From positions 1 to 58,054 of the forward strand of contig JAKVCY010000183.1 in the NCBI GenBank assembly GCA_022448425.1: a stretch of DNA of 58,054 nt, written 5' to 3'. Shown here piece by piece: positions 16,950-26,386 of the stretch (the first letter of the stretch is position 1; each line of letters opens with the position of its first letter). The DNA comes from Thalassotalea sp. Lineage in GTDB: Bacteria; Pseudomonadota; Gammaproteobacteria; Enterobacterales; Alteromonadaceae. The position numbers and the translations under genes were made by a program. The notes under the pieces are model-generated. The model worked only from the letters and a program-made list of their open reading frames with translations. It searched no databases and was not told the origin of the DNA.

Positions 16950-17450
16950 GATTTTGGTAGACCTTGTAGGTATTAAAAGTGGTGTGGAATTTTAGCAAAG
17001 TTATTCGTTTGATTAATAGTGTTAGCTGAAAACCGCTCTCGATATGTCAATTAATTCAGCCAAAACCCAACTAATCATTAGAAAGTTAGTCGAAATATTC
17101 TTTAGCCTTTTTTTAGGTTATTCGTTTTACGAATAATGCATGACGTGAATGTTCGAAATAAGCAAGAGTTATAATGTAATGTTGGTGCACAATATAATCC
17201 TTTCTTCCTATGTAAGCTCTAGCTCAGAGCTAAATTTATCAGGAACTTTACTCCTTAATGAAGACAAACTATAGAGTTTCGGCTCTATTAGAAATGTTGA
17301 CAGTCTGTAAACACCTGCCCAAATTATGAACTGATACTAATAGAAATTCTGAATTTAGTTTCAGTATATAACTGCCTAAAACTAGGCAAAAAAATGTAAT
17401 AACAACGAGAAACAACAGGCTAGATAGATAACAGCTTTGGGGAGAGGCTT
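16950..17450 (+). other. 501-base non-coding stretch before the TonB receptor
   Basis: No credible gene is seen. A TTGACA at about 17298 could be a -35 element, but no good -10 stands 16-18 bases later. At 17373-17388 TGCCTA-AAAC-TAGGCA forms a perfect 6-bp inverted repeat overlapping an AT-rich TATATAAC box (about 17366-17373). It has no T-run after it and may be an operator or leader hairpin. The long leader suggests regulated expression of the receptor. Confidence 0.5.
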
Positions 17451-20081
17451 ATGAGAACAACCAGTTTTAAGCGCAGTAAGATTGCGCTTGCTGTCGTCAC
17501 ATCCATGTGTGTAGCAGGTCCACTTGCATATGCACAAGAAGCGGAAAATGCTGATAAGGAACCGAGTTTAGAGACTATTACGGTAACTGCGCAAAAGCGT
17601 ATCCAAAACCTTCAAGAAGTACCAATTGCTGTTTCGGCATTTTCAGGTGATGAGATGGCAGAGGCGGCTATTAAAGACGTTTTCGATTTACAAAAATCTG
17701 TGCCTGCGCTTGGTGCATTCCAAAGCCAAAGTGCAACACAATCGAGCTTTTCAATTCGAGGGGTTGGTACCTCGTCTCAAAACTACGGTTTAGAGTCTTC
17801 AGTTGGCCTATATGTAGATGGCGTTTATCGTGCTCGCCAAAACTCAATGATCAACAACCTCATTGACGTCGAAGCGGTTGAAGTATTACGTGGTCCACAA
17901 GGCACCTTATTCGGTAAGAATACACCGTCAGGTGCTATATTAGTGCGAACTATCAAACCTACACACGATGGTGATGATGGCTTTGTAGAAGCGACAGTTG
18001 GTAACTTTGGTTTAATGACTTTCGCTGGTGCAATGTCGTTTTCTGCGATTGAAGATGTTTTAGCATTTAGAGCGACGGGCTTTACGAGCCAACGAGATGG
18101 TATCGTCGACGATGTTAACCTTGGCGATAACAAACTAAATGATAGGGATCGCTGGGGTGCAAGGCTACAAATGCTATACACACCAAGTGATGACTTCTCT
18201 TTGCGTATAATTGCAGACCAAGGTGAAATTGATGAAATTTGTTGTGCGGCTCCTGTACAGGTGAGCAACTACCAAGCACAAGGTATCCCTGGTAAGTTCG
18301 GTAGCGATGCATTCTTAAGCCAGCCACCATTTAACGCAACAGTCTTTAGCGGTGATGATTTCTACGATCGTAAAGTCGCAGTGTCTTTCTTACCAGAATC
18401 TAGCATGGTAGATAAAGGCTTATCGATGGAAATCAATTGGGATCTTGATGATAGCTATTCGATCACGGCTATTTCTGCATATCGTAACTTTGAGTCATAC
18501 GACAACATCGATAGTGATTTTACTGACGCTGACTTATTCGGCACAACAAATGATGCTGAACAAAGCTCTTTCAGCCAAGAAATTCGCTTAACTTACGCAG
18601 GTGACAAGTTAAACTACATTTTAGGTGCATATTACTTTAATCAAGATATCGACCTTGATTACAGCTTGTACACAGATACCAATTTTAATGATTTCTACAT
18701 GGCAAACTTCCAAGGTGCACTTGATTCAGTACTAAATGGTATTGATGCTATCAGTGCATTGACAGGTGGTTTAGTAGCACCGAGTGCGTTGGCGGCACCT
18801 GAAGGTGTAGGTTTTGATCATGTCGCAAAACAGGAACATGAAAGCTACGCTGTTTTTGGCCAATTCGATTACAAGTTAACGGATGCACTAACGTTAACCG
18901 CTGGTCTTCGTTACACTGATGAGACAAAAGACTTATCAACTATCTTCTCAGAGAACTTCGAGAGTGGTGATACTTTTGTACCATTCTTTAATTCAATTGG
19001 TGACCCATCAAACCCATCTACTGTTGTTCCTGGCACATTGATCTACGGCGCAGGTGTTGCTGGTGCAGTACTTCAAGGTATTGGAGCCGGTACTATAGAT
19101 ATTACCACGCCAGAAGGACAGGCAGCGCTGCAAGCGTTAGTGCCTTTCCAAACGCCGGGCTGGGGTTTCCAACCTCTGGGTGCGACAACCGCTCAGCGTG
19201 ACGATATTATCGAAACACTTGAAGATGACCGCATAACGGGTACGGTTAAGCTAAGCTACCAATTTGACCGTTACTCAATGGCCTATGTCTCTTACGGTAC
19301 AGGCTATAAGTCTGGTGGCACAAACACCGATCGTATCGCTGAAGGCTTTGAGCCAATTTTTGAGGCAGAAATCTCAGAGTCAATAGAAATTGGTTTGAAG
19401 AAAGATTTCTACGAGTATGACCTGCGCGTTAATGCTGCGGCACACTACACCACGGTAGACGATTTCCAAGCCAACACCTTTACGGGTAATGGCTTTAACC
19501 TTCAAAACGCGGGTGATTATGAAATCTCTGGTTTTGAAGTGGAAGCGACTTGGTTCCCTACAGACACAATCGAAGTTAATTTTGCTTACGCAAAAGTAAA
19601 TGCCGAATACAAAAGCTTTGAGCGTGGTAACTGTTGGAACGCCTACACTTGGCATACAGGTATAGTTGACCCAGGGCAAGAAAGTACAGACCCTGCAAAC
19701 CCAAATCCTTATTGTAATCGAACAGGTGACCGACCAGGTGGTGAGCCAGAAGATTTCGCTATCTTAAGTTTGAAGAAAGAGTTGGAATTTAGCAGCGACA
19801 TATACACCTACATACAAGCAGACTATAGCTACACAGGTGACATGATCTTAGATGGCAGTAACGATCCATATGCTGTTCAAGACGGTTACGGTTTGTTAAA
19901 CGCACGCTTCTTTATGAAGTTTGATGAGTACGATTTAGACGTTATTGTTTGGGGTCGCAATATCCTTGACGAAGAATACATCAATCGCACTAACTTCAAC
20001 GTGCCGATCCAAGAGGGTAAGATGAATGCGTATGTTTCTGAGCCTGCAACTTACGGTGTTACGGTTAAGAAACGTTTCTAA
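17451..20081 (+). CDS. TonB-dependent receptor, outer membrane
   Basis: An 876-residue outer-membrane receptor. The signal peptide runs to about residue 28 (A-Y-A-Q). A TonB-box-like E-T-I-T-V-T-A-Q-K-R follows, then the plug domain (about 50-165) with V-E-V-L-R-G-P-Q-G-T-L-F-G-K-N-T-P-S-G-A-I. The remaining 22-strand barrel ends in V-K-K-R-F with C-terminal Phe. This CirA/'TonB-dependent receptor' subgroup is common in Alteromonadales and takes up siderophores, carbohydrates or other complex substrates. The substrate is unknown. The nitroreductase, alpha/beta-hydrolase and DUF2855 genes downstream hint at an organic compound. GGGGAGAGG precedes the ATG. Confidence 0.93.
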   Translation: MRTTSFKRSKIALAVVTSMCVAGPLAYAQEAENADKEPSLETITVTAQKRIQNLQEVPIAVSAFSGDEMAEAAIKDVFDLQKSVPALGAFQSQSATQSSFSIRGVGTSSQNYGLESSVGLYVDGVYRARQNSMINNLIDVEAVEVLRGPQGTLFGKNTPSGAILVRTIKPTHDGDDGFVEATVGNFGLMTFAGAMSFSAIEDVLAFRATGFTSQRDGIVDDVNLGDNKLNDRDRWGARLQMLYTPSDDFSLRIIADQGEIDEICCAAPVQVSNYQAQGIPGKFGSDAFLSQPPFNATVFSGDDFYDRKVAVSFLPESSMVDKGLSMEINWDLDDSYSITAISAYRNFESYDNIDSDFTDADLFGTTNDAEQSSFSQEIRLTYAGDKLNYILGAYYFNQDIDLDYSLYTDTNFNDFYMANFQGALDSVLNGIDAISALTGGLVAPSALAAPEGVGFDHVAKQEHESYAVFGQFDYKLTDALTLTAGLRYTDETKDLSTIFSENFESGDTFVPFFNSIGDPSNPSTVVPGTLIYGAGVAGAVLQGIGAGTIDITTPEGQAALQALVPFQTPGWGFQPLGATTAQRDDIIETLEDDRITGTVKLSYQFDRYSMAYVSYGTGYKSGGTNTDRIAEGFEPIFEAEISESIEIGLKKDFYEYDLRVNAAAHYTTVDDFQANTFTGNGFNLQNAGDYEISGFEVEATWFPTDTIEVNFAYAKVNAEYKSFERGNCWNAYTWHTGIVDPGQESTDPANPNPYCNRTGDRPGGEPEDFAILSLKKELEFSSDIYTYIQADYSYTGDMILDGSNDPYAVQDGYGLLNARFFMKFDEYDLDVIVWGRNILDEEYINRTNFNVPIQEGKMNAYVSEPATYGVTVKKRF

Positions 20082-20117
20082 TCCGCTCATTCTTAGTAAA
20101 ACCTAAGTAAGCAGTTT

Positions 20118-20182
20118 GGCTTTATAGGTATAACTAGCTCAAGGAGAACCCCAGTTTCTTTCGCTACTATGCCTTTAAAGCC
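20118..20182 (+). other. Long imperfect inverted repeat after the TonB receptor
   Basis: GGCTTTATAGGTAT (20118-20131) and ATGCCTTTAAAGCC (20169-20182) pair at 12 of 14 positions across a 37-base loop, between receptor and nitroreductase. No T-run follows. It may be a weak processing or attenuation structure. Confidence 0.35.
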
Positions 20183-20344
20183 ACTTAACTTTTTATCTAT
20201 TTGGTTTTTAATCTGGTGCTGGAGCAGATTGGCGGTAACTAGGGCTTGGAATTAGCGACTTGGTTGCACCTTGAACATAAGCAAAGGTTACGTGACAGGA
20301 ACCAAGATTTTATTTTTTATTAAACAGTTATAAAGAGAGAAACA

Positions 20345-21007
20345 ATGTCGGTAAGTGATATTTTATCAACACGCCATTCAGTAAGAGATTTTAGCGATAA
20401 AGCCATTGACGCAGACTTACTAAACACTATTTTTTCAAACGCGCAGTTAGCGCCGTCAAACTGTAATGTTCAACCTTGGCAAGTGTGTGTTGTATCTGGA
20501 GACACCAAAGTTCAATTAGAACAAAAGTTTGTTTCACTATTAATGGGGGGCGCTAAACCCAGTCCAGATTTTAACTGGAATCCTCAATATCAAGGCGTGC
20601 ACCGTGAGCGCCAATTCGGTTCTGCAAATGCTCTGTATTCTGCAATTGGCGTCGAGCGAGAGGATAAACAAGGTCGCCAAATGGCGATGTTGCGTAATTG
20701 GCAATTCTTTGGTGCGCCTCATGCCGCTTTCTTTACCATGGATAAATACTTGGACATTATGGGAGCGGTGGATTTGGGCATTTATGCGCAAACATTATCT
20801 TTGTTGCTAGCAGAGCATGGTATTAGTAATTGTATGCAAGGCGCTTTAGGGCAATTTCCAGATCCGGTGCGTGAGGTACTTGGTCTACCTGAAGAGCGAG
20901 GTATCTTATTTGGTATGTCGTTTGGCTACGCTAAAGAAGATGCGGCGGCAAATAAAGCGCGCACTGACAGAGCTGCATTGTCTGATGCGGTCGCATTTTT
21001 CGATTAA
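20345..21007 (+). CDS. Nitroreductase family protein
   Basis: A 220-residue FMN-dependent oxidoreductase. The start has the FMN phosphate-binding pattern T-R-H-S-V-R-D-F-S and A-P-S-N-C-N-V-Q-P-W. Later A-x-x-L-L-L-A-E-H-G-I-S-N-C-M-Q-G-A-L and G-M-S-F-G-Y-A complete the fold. It reduces nitro-aromatics, quinones or similar substrates with NAD(P)H; the true substrate is unknown. AGAGAG precedes the ATG. The alpha/beta-hydrolase starts 22 bases after its stop. Confidence 0.93.
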   Translation: MSVSDILSTRHSVRDFSDKAIDADLLNTIFSNAQLAPSNCNVQPWQVCVVSGDTKVQLEQKFVSLLMGGAKPSPDFNWNPQYQGVHRERQFGSANALYSAIGVEREDKQGRQMAMLRNWQFFGAPHAAFFTMDKYLDIMGAVDLGIYAQTLSLLLAEHGISNCMQGALGQFPDPVREVLGLPEERGILFGMSFGYAKEDAAANKARTDRAALSDAVAFFD

Positions 21008-21029
21008 TGGTTCTATTGATTGAAATTGC

Positions 21030-22085
21030 ATGAATACCCCGACAAATGAGCCTGTATCGTTACAGGCTTTACCTAGCTTTCTGCAAAGTCGATACGTTTC
21101 CATCAATGGCTGTAAGTTGCACTATGTGGAAAATAAACCAATAAATCATCCTGTAGTTCACAATAAAGACTGCAAACAAAATGCAGACCTCATGGTTTTT
21201 CTGCATGGCTTCCCAGAGTATTGGCGCGTTTGGGAACCTCAATTAGAATACTTTTCGGTACAGTATCACGTTATTGCACCAGACCTTCCTGGCTATAATT
21301 TAAGTGAGAACCCCAGTGATCCTACTTTCTATGAAGTCCCCAATCTAATCTCGTTGTTTGCAAGTTTTATCGAGCATGTCGCCAACGGCCGCAAAGTGAC
21401 ATTGGTAGCACACGATTGGGGTGGGGCAATTGCTTGGCCTCTTGCGGCTTTTCACTCCCATTTAATCCAGCGCTTGGTCATATTAAATGCAGCACACCCG
21501 AGCACTTTTACGCGAGAAATGATTCAGAATCCTGCTCAGCGTTTAAAGAGCGAGTATATCCACGAATTAATAGAGCCAAACGCAGTCTCTGATCTTGCTG
21601 CAAACAATTGTCAGAAACTTCAGGACAAAATATTTAAATCAATGAGTGAGCAGTTCATTGAAAAAGTGAGTGCTAGTAACGCAGGTCATAGCCATTTAAA
21701 CACAGTAACACTTGAGGCTGTTAGGCAGGATTATATTCAACACTGGCAACAAGATGGCGTGATCAATGGCATGCTTCAGTATTATCGGGCTATGCCACAG
21801 TTGGCACCGCCTGTTGCTAAAGCAAAGCAGATTAGCCGTGATGAAATTAAGCAAGATACACCAGTAAGAGCGCTGGACAAAATGAAAATACCGGAGATCC
21901 GCATTCACGTGCCGACATTGGTCTTATGGGGAGAGCAAGACCAAGCATTTGTCGTTAATAACTTAGACGACTTAGACAAATATGTTGAAGACCTGAAAAT
22001 TATTCGTTTTCCTAATGCCAGCCATTGGCTCCAACACGAATGTCCAGTAGAAATAAATAGCGCGATAAGTGAGTTTCTTCACTAG
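21030..22085 (+). CDS. Alpha/beta hydrolase, epoxide-hydrolase-like
   Basis: A 351-residue hydrolase. The oxyanion-hole motif H-G-F-P-E-Y-W sits near residue 60. The nucleophile elbow A-H-D-W-G-G-A-I-A-W near 130 puts Asp at the catalytic position, as in epoxide hydrolases and haloalkane dehalogenases rather than Ser lipases. A late A-S-H-W-L-Q-H-E supplies the catalytic His, and the preceding acid is in W-G-E-Q-D. It probably opens an epoxide or removes a halide. It lies directly after the nitroreductase and belongs to the same transport/catabolic group. Confidence 0.9.
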   Translation: MNTPTNEPVSLQALPSFLQSRYVSINGCKLHYVENKPINHPVVHNKDCKQNADLMVFLHGFPEYWRVWEPQLEYFSVQYHVIAPDLPGYNLSENPSDPTFYEVPNLISLFASFIEHVANGRKVTLVAHDWGGAIAWPLAAFHSHLIQRLVILNAAHPSTFTREMIQNPAQRLKSEYIHELIEPNAVSDLAANNCQKLQDKIFKSMSEQFIEKVSASNAGHSHLNTVTLEAVRQDYIQHWQQDGVINGMLQYYRAMPQLAPPVAKAKQISRDEIKQDTPVRALDKMKIPEIRIHVPTLVLWGEQDQAFVVNNLDDLDKYVEDLKIIRFPNASHWLQHECPVEINSAISEFLH

Positions 22086-22192
22086 TTTTTCACCTTGTGC
22101 TTTTTAGTGTGTATTAGGGTTTCACGAGCACACCACATGTTAGACAACAAGACTATTGGAACAAATAAAGAACGATTAAATAGGAATGTATC

Positions 22193-23278
22193 ATGAGTTT
22201 AGATAATGTCGCCTTTGAGGTGAATAAAACAGACATTACAAATACACAGTTTGTAGAAACGGCAGCAGGTAAAGTTAAAGGCACTGGTGATGTCGTACTA
22301 AAAATCGATAAATACGCATTAACAGCCAACAATATTACTTACGCTGTAACAGGCGATATTCTTGGCTATTGGCGTTTTTTCCCTACATCTGAAGGTTGGG
22401 GCAGAGTGCCTGCTATGGGTTTTGCCGAAGTTTTTGATTCCAAGTGTGAGGGCATCGACGTTGGTGAACGTGTTTGGGGTTGGTTCCCGATGACCGGTTA
22501 TTTAACCATTAAAGCGGGCAAAGTAAGCGAAAATGGATTTAGTGATATCAGTGAGTATCGCGAAGGATTATCGCCTGTTTATTCACGTTTTGAACGTGTA
22601 ACGTCAAATCCATTTTATGATAAAAGCACTGAAGATTATCAAATGTTGATTAAAGGGCTGTTTACCACGTCTTGGCTTATTGATGACTTTATGGCTGACA
22701 ATCAATACTTTGGTGCGCAGCAATACATTATCACGAGTGCATCGAGTAAAACGAGCTTGGCGCTAGCCTTTGCCGTAAAAGCTAGAGGAGAGAAACTTGC
22801 CATAGGCTTAACGTCAGAAAGTCGCGTCGAATTTGTAAAATCGTTAGATCTTTATGATCAAGTACTGAGCTACCAAGACGTTGAACAGTTAGATAGCGGT
22901 ATTCCTTCTGTTGTTGTTGATATGGCGGGTTCAAAGCAAGTGCTATCCACCATACATCATCACTTTACAGATAACATTAAGTTCTCTTCACGTGTAGGGG
23001 CAACGCATGTTAGTGACCTTGCACAAGAGCTTAAATTACCGGGAGCAGAGCCGACGATGTTTTTTGCGCCACATCAGGTAGAAAAGCGTAGCAAAGAGTG
23101 GGGCCCTGATAAATTGCAGTTAACCATCGGCAAACAGCTGCAGAAGTATATCGAGTTCGCTCGAAATAACATTGCTATTGAGTACATAAAAACTCCAGAA
23201 GCGCTTCAGCAAAGCTATTTGGCTGTTTTAAGCGGTAATGCGGATGCAAGCAAAGGACTTGTTGTTTGTAACGGATAA
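22193..23278 (+). CDS. DUF2855 family protein (MDR-like fold)
   Basis: A 361-residue protein matching DUF2855: D-K-Y-A-L-T-A-N-N-I-T-Y-A-V-T-G-D, W-R-F-F-P and W-G-R-V-P-A-M-G-F-A-E-V near the start, and G-E-R-V-W-G-W-F-P-M. The layout suggests the medium-chain dehydrogenase/quinone-reductase fold. No clear G-x-G-x-x-G is seen; S-A-S-S-K-T-S is at that place. The function is unknown. TAGGAATG precedes the ATG. It is the last gene of the receptor/nitroreductase/hydrolase group, with a terminator 22 bases later. Confidence 0.9.
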   Translation: MSLDNVAFEVNKTDITNTQFVETAAGKVKGTGDVVLKIDKYALTANNITYAVTGDILGYWRFFPTSEGWGRVPAMGFAEVFDSKCEGIDVGERVWGWFPMTGYLTIKAGKVSENGFSDISEYREGLSPVYSRFERVTSNPFYDKSTEDYQMLIKGLFTTSWLIDDFMADNQYFGAQQYIITSASSKTSLALAFAVKARGEKLAIGLTSESRVEFVKSLDLYDQVLSYQDVEQLDSGIPSVVVDMAGSKQVLSTIHHHFTDNIKFSSRVGATHVSDLAQELKLPGAEPTMFFAPHQVEKRSKEWGPDKLQLTIGKQLQKYIEFARNNIAIEYIKTPEALQQSYLAVLSGNADASKGLVVCNG

Positions 23279-23300
23279 AGGGTTCTAAATCTCGGAAACG

Positions 23301-23329
23301 AAAAAAGCCGCATAAATGCGGCTTTTTTT
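23301..23329. terminator. Bidirectional terminator between DUF2855 gene and tRNA-Val
   Basis: AAAAAAGCCGCA (23301-23312), loop TAAA, TGCGGCTTTTTTT (23317-23329). A-run and T-run on opposite sides let it stop both the + strand gene and the - strand tRNA, whose CCA end is four bases away. Confidence 0.92.
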
Positions 23330-23332
23330 ATG

Positions 23333-23409
<77 letters not shown>

Positions 23410-23451
23410 GAATTCTTTTAGGTGATTAAGATAATCACTCAACGGGGCGCT

Positions 23452-23480
23452 ATGTTAGCGATCACGATTTGCAGTTGCAA
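23452..23480 (-). promoter_or_regulatory. Sigma-70 promoter of tRNA-Val with GC-rich discriminator
   Basis: On the minus strand TTGCAA (23480-23475), a 17-base spacer and TAACAT (23457-23452) make a good sigma-70 promoter. It is followed by a GC-rich discriminator (AGCGCCCCG), typical of stringently controlled stable-RNA genes. Confidence 0.7.
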
Positions 23481-23680
23481 GCAGATTTTGGCGTTTATTT
23501 TAAAAATTATGACTGTTCGATTAAAAAGCCAGCAGACTCATCAAAATTGTGACTAAAGTTAATAACAGAACTAAATTGTACGCGGTAGTTCTGCCCAACA
23601 GAATTCATCGTGTGTTAACATCATGTAAATACAATGAGTAACTTATAATAACCATTAACCAGATCAGTAAGGGAAAAAAC

Positions 23681-24793
23681 ATGAAACTGGGAAAACTAGC
23701 GACGCTCGCTACAGCGATTAGCCTCTCTTTTGCTGCGACAGCAGAAAATTCAAATGCGCCAGATGCAAGCCAATTGGTTGGTCAAGTGTATGGTGGTGTA
23801 AATTACACTTACTTCAAAGCCGATGATGAACGCTACAACTTCATTAATGTGCCGGCATCGTCATTAGATGCTGGTGACGGTTTTGGTGGTCAAATAGGTT
23901 ATCGCTTTAGTGAGCTTAATGAGCTTCGAATTGAGTTTAGCGATTTAAAAATTGATACCCACCAAGATGGCTACGGGGAAGAGAATGGCTCGTCAGTGGC
24001 GATTGATGTTCTCCATTTCCCAAGCAAGCAAAATCTCTATTTAGTGGGTGGTTTCAAAGATATCAATATGAACAAAGGCGAAGTATCTGCTAATGCGGGT
24101 ATGGGCTATAGACATTACTTTAGCACTCGCTTAGCGACGTACGTAGAAGGTAAAATGCATTACCAACTAGAGGAAGAGTTTGTAGACTTTACAACCTCTA
24201 TTGGTCTTATTTACTTCTTCGGTGAAAACAAAGCTAAAGGGCCGAAGCTAGCTCAAACGAGCGCAGTAGCAAAACCTAATACACAAGCTAAGGCGAAAGC
24301 ATCATCCGCATCTGTTGTTAAAGACAGTGACGGTGACGGCATTGTTGATGGAAAAGACCAATGTGCTAATACCCCTCGTACGCACATGGTTGATAATCAA
24401 GGTTGTACGGTATTTAGTAAAAAAACGCAGTCTATGCGTTTAGATGTGAAGTTTGCCAATAATAGTGCAGAGATTAATGCTGATTACCTTACGCAAATCC
24501 GTAATGCTGCTTCGTTTATGAAAAAGTACCCTGATGTTGACTTAACCATTGAGGGACACAGTTCGGCTGTGGGTAGTGCAGGTTACAATAAAACCTTGTC
24601 TCTAAAACGCGCGCAGGCAGTCGTTGATGCGTTAGTAAATGATTTTGGTATTGATGAAGATAGGTTAAACGCAGTGGGTTATGGCGAAGAAAGGTTGTTA
24701 CACACCGGTACTAGCGAGCAAGCACATGCGGAAAATAGACGCATTATGGCGACGCTAACTGCAAAAGAGAAAGTACCTGTTAACAAATACTAG
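23681..24793 (+). CDS. OmpA family outer-membrane protein
   Basis: A 370-residue protein. Signal peptide to about residue 22, then an eight-strand-type beta-barrel (about 30-185; Q-V-Y-G-G-V-N-Y-T-Y, G-G-Q-I-G-Y-R-F, ending L-I-Y-F-F-G). A calcium-binding thrombospondin-3-like repeat follows (D-S-D-G-D-G-I-V-D-G-K-D-Q-C, about 217-232). The peptidoglycan-binding OmpA domain (about 255-365) shows V-D-L-T-I-E-G-H-S-S-A-V-G, L-S-L-K-R-A-Q-A-V and N-R-R-I-M-A-T. It links outer membrane and cell wall. GGG about 12 bases before the ATG is a weak ribosome site. Confidence 0.93.
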   Translation: MKLGKLATLATAISLSFAATAENSNAPDASQLVGQVYGGVNYTYFKADDERYNFINVPASSLDAGDGFGGQIGYRFSELNELRIEFSDLKIDTHQDGYGEENGSSVAIDVLHFPSKQNLYLVGGFKDINMNKGEVSANAGMGYRHYFSTRLATYVEGKMHYQLEEEFVDFTTSIGLIYFFGENKAKGPKLAQTSAVAKPNTQAKAKASSASVVKDSDGDGIVDGKDQCANTPRTHMVDNQGCTVFSKKTQSMRLDVKFANNSAEINADYLTQIRNAASFMKKYPDVDLTIEGHSSAVGSAGYNKTLSLKRAQAVVDALVNDFGIDEDRLNAVGYGEERLLHTGTSEQAHAENRRIMATLTAKEKVPVNKY

Positions 24794-24863
24794 TTATAAG
24801 TTCTTTTTGATAGACCAGTTTTGACTTGTTAGTTACGACATAGCGTTTATAAAATAACGTTTA

Positions 24864-24898
24864 TAAAAAAGAGAGCCTAGGCTCTCTTTTTTCTTTTT
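24864..24898. terminator. Terminator between ompA-like gene and norM (convergent)
   Basis: AGAGAGCC-TA-GGCTCTCT (24870-24887), with A-run before and T-run after. A strong stem usable in both directions. A short direct repeat, CGTTTATAAAA, lies just upstream. Confidence 0.88.
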
Positions 24899-24950
24899 AG
24901 CTGTGAACAAGTATTTAATTCAACTGGTATAAGTAATAGTCTCGCCAATA

Positions 24951-26330
24951 TTACGATGCAGGTAATGCTTGTTCGGTAACTTCTAATCGCTTTTGAATGA
25001 TATTTAAACGAATCGCCAACATAATGGCTGCCGTCGTCAAGCCAACAATAAAGCCAATCCAGAAACCAAATGGTCCCATCGCGGGCACAAGCCAGTCGGT
25101 TAACGCTAGCACTAATCCAATTGATAAACCGACTACCCAGTACGCAAAGAAAGTGATGATGAGTATCGATGTTGTATCTTTGTAACCACGTAGCGCGCCT
25201 GCAGAGATAACCTGAATTGCATCGGAAAACTGAAATAGAGCGGCCAAGAACATTAGGCTAGCTGCCAACTCTATAACTTTTATTTCAGTAGTATAGATAG
25301 TGGCAATTTCTTCACTGAATATTAACGTTCCTCCAGCTGTCGCGATAGCTATAACAAGGCCCAGCATAATCGAATAAAAGCAGATCTCTTTTGCTTCTTT
25401 GTATTCTTTATTACCGACAGCAAACCCGACTTTAATGGTAACAGCCATGGCTAAGCTCAACGGGATCATAAATATGAGCCCTGAGAAGTTAATGGCTATC
25501 TGATGGCTAGCAACGACCTCAGCACCAAAAGGAGCGAGAATTAATGCTACAACAGCAAACAAGCTCACTTCAAACAACAACGATAACGCAATAGGCACAC
25601 CTAAGAACAATATACCTTTTATTTCGTTCAAATTAGGTAAGTAGAACTTTTCGAACAAATTAACATGGCGTAACTTTTTCGAGTAGAAAGTATAAACAAG
25701 CATGCTGATAAACATTGCCCAATAAACTAGGGCAGTAGCTAATCCGCAACCTGCACCACCTAGTGTAGGCGCGCCAAATTCACCATAAATAAAGATATAG
25801 TTGGCGGGAATATTTACTAGCAAGCCAATAATGCTGATAATCATAGTAGGCTTGGTATTCGACATGCCTTCTGAATAGTTTCGGAGCACGAAGTACAAAC
25901 AGAACGCGGGGCCACCCCAAACAACGTAATCTAAGTAGTCGAACATCAATGATTTTAATTGAGGTTCAAGTGTAACTTGCTGGCTCACCGCAGGTGATAC
26001 AAAAGTGTTGAGCAAAATTAACAAGGTGCCCAAGAACAAGCCTATCCAAGCGGTTTGGTATGTCGCGCTAGCTACTTTATCAAATGCCTTAGCACCTGAA
26101 TGCTGAGAGACAATTGCGGCTAGCGCCATCATAATCCCTGAAATGGTTAATATCGCAGGTAGCCATACGCTACTTGCTACAGCGACCGCAGCCATATCTG
26201 TCGAACTTACACGACCAGCCATAACCGTGTCGGCAAAGCCCATTAAGTTCTGAATGAGCTGCGCGATTAAAATTGGGTAAGCAAGCTTCATCAAGCTTTT
26301 GCTTTGCGCTAGAAAACGGGATAAATGCAT
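24951..26330 (-). CDS. norM: MATE family multidrug efflux transporter (NorM-like)
   Basis: A 459-residue inner-membrane protein with about 12 helices. The start L-A-Y-P-I-L-I-A-Q-L-I-Q-N-L-M-G-F-A-D-T-V-M-A-G and D-M-A-A-V-A-V-A-S-S-V-W-L-P match Vibrio NorM. The second half repeats the pattern (P-I-A-L-S-L-L-F-E, G-A-L-R-G-Y-K-D-T). Members export cationic drugs and dyes in exchange for Na+ or H+. It is divergent from riboflavin synthase, with 56 bases between the starts. Confidence 0.92.
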   Translation of the reverse strand: MHLSRFLAQSKSLMKLAYPILIAQLIQNLMGFADTVMAGRVSSTDMAAVAVASSVWLPAILTISGIMMALAAIVSQHSGAKAFDKVASATYQTAWIGLFLGTLLILLNTFVSPAVSQQVTLEPQLKSLMFDYLDYVVWGGPAFCLYFVLRNYSEGMSNTKPTMIISIIGLLVNIPANYIFIYGEFGAPTLGGAGCGLATALVYWAMFISMLVYTFYSKKLRHVNLFEKFYLPNLNEIKGILFLGVPIALSLLFEVSLFAVVALILAPFGAEVVASHQIAINFSGLIFMIPLSLAMAVTIKVGFAVGNKEYKEAKEICFYSIMLGLVIAIATAGGTLIFSEEIATIYTTEIKVIELAASLMFLAALFQFSDAIQVISAGALRGYKDTTSILIITFFAYWVVGLSIGLVLALTDWLVPAMGPFGFWIGFIVGLTTAAIMLAIRLNIIQKRLEVTEQALPAS

Positions 26331-26386
26331 GAAAAGGCCAACACTTGTTTGATATGATGTAAAAAAATTCTAGCCATGGATCATAT

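Noticed and set aside
17373-17388. TGCCTA-AAAC-TAGGCA as an intrinsic terminator
   Set aside because: It is followed by A, not T, on the plus strand, and on the minus strand the T-run would precede the stem. It is kept only as a possible operator or leader hairpin.
26331-26386. FMN riboswitch before riboflavin synthase
   Set aside because: The 56-base gap to the divergent norM gene is too short for the aptamer and none of its conserved segments is seen.
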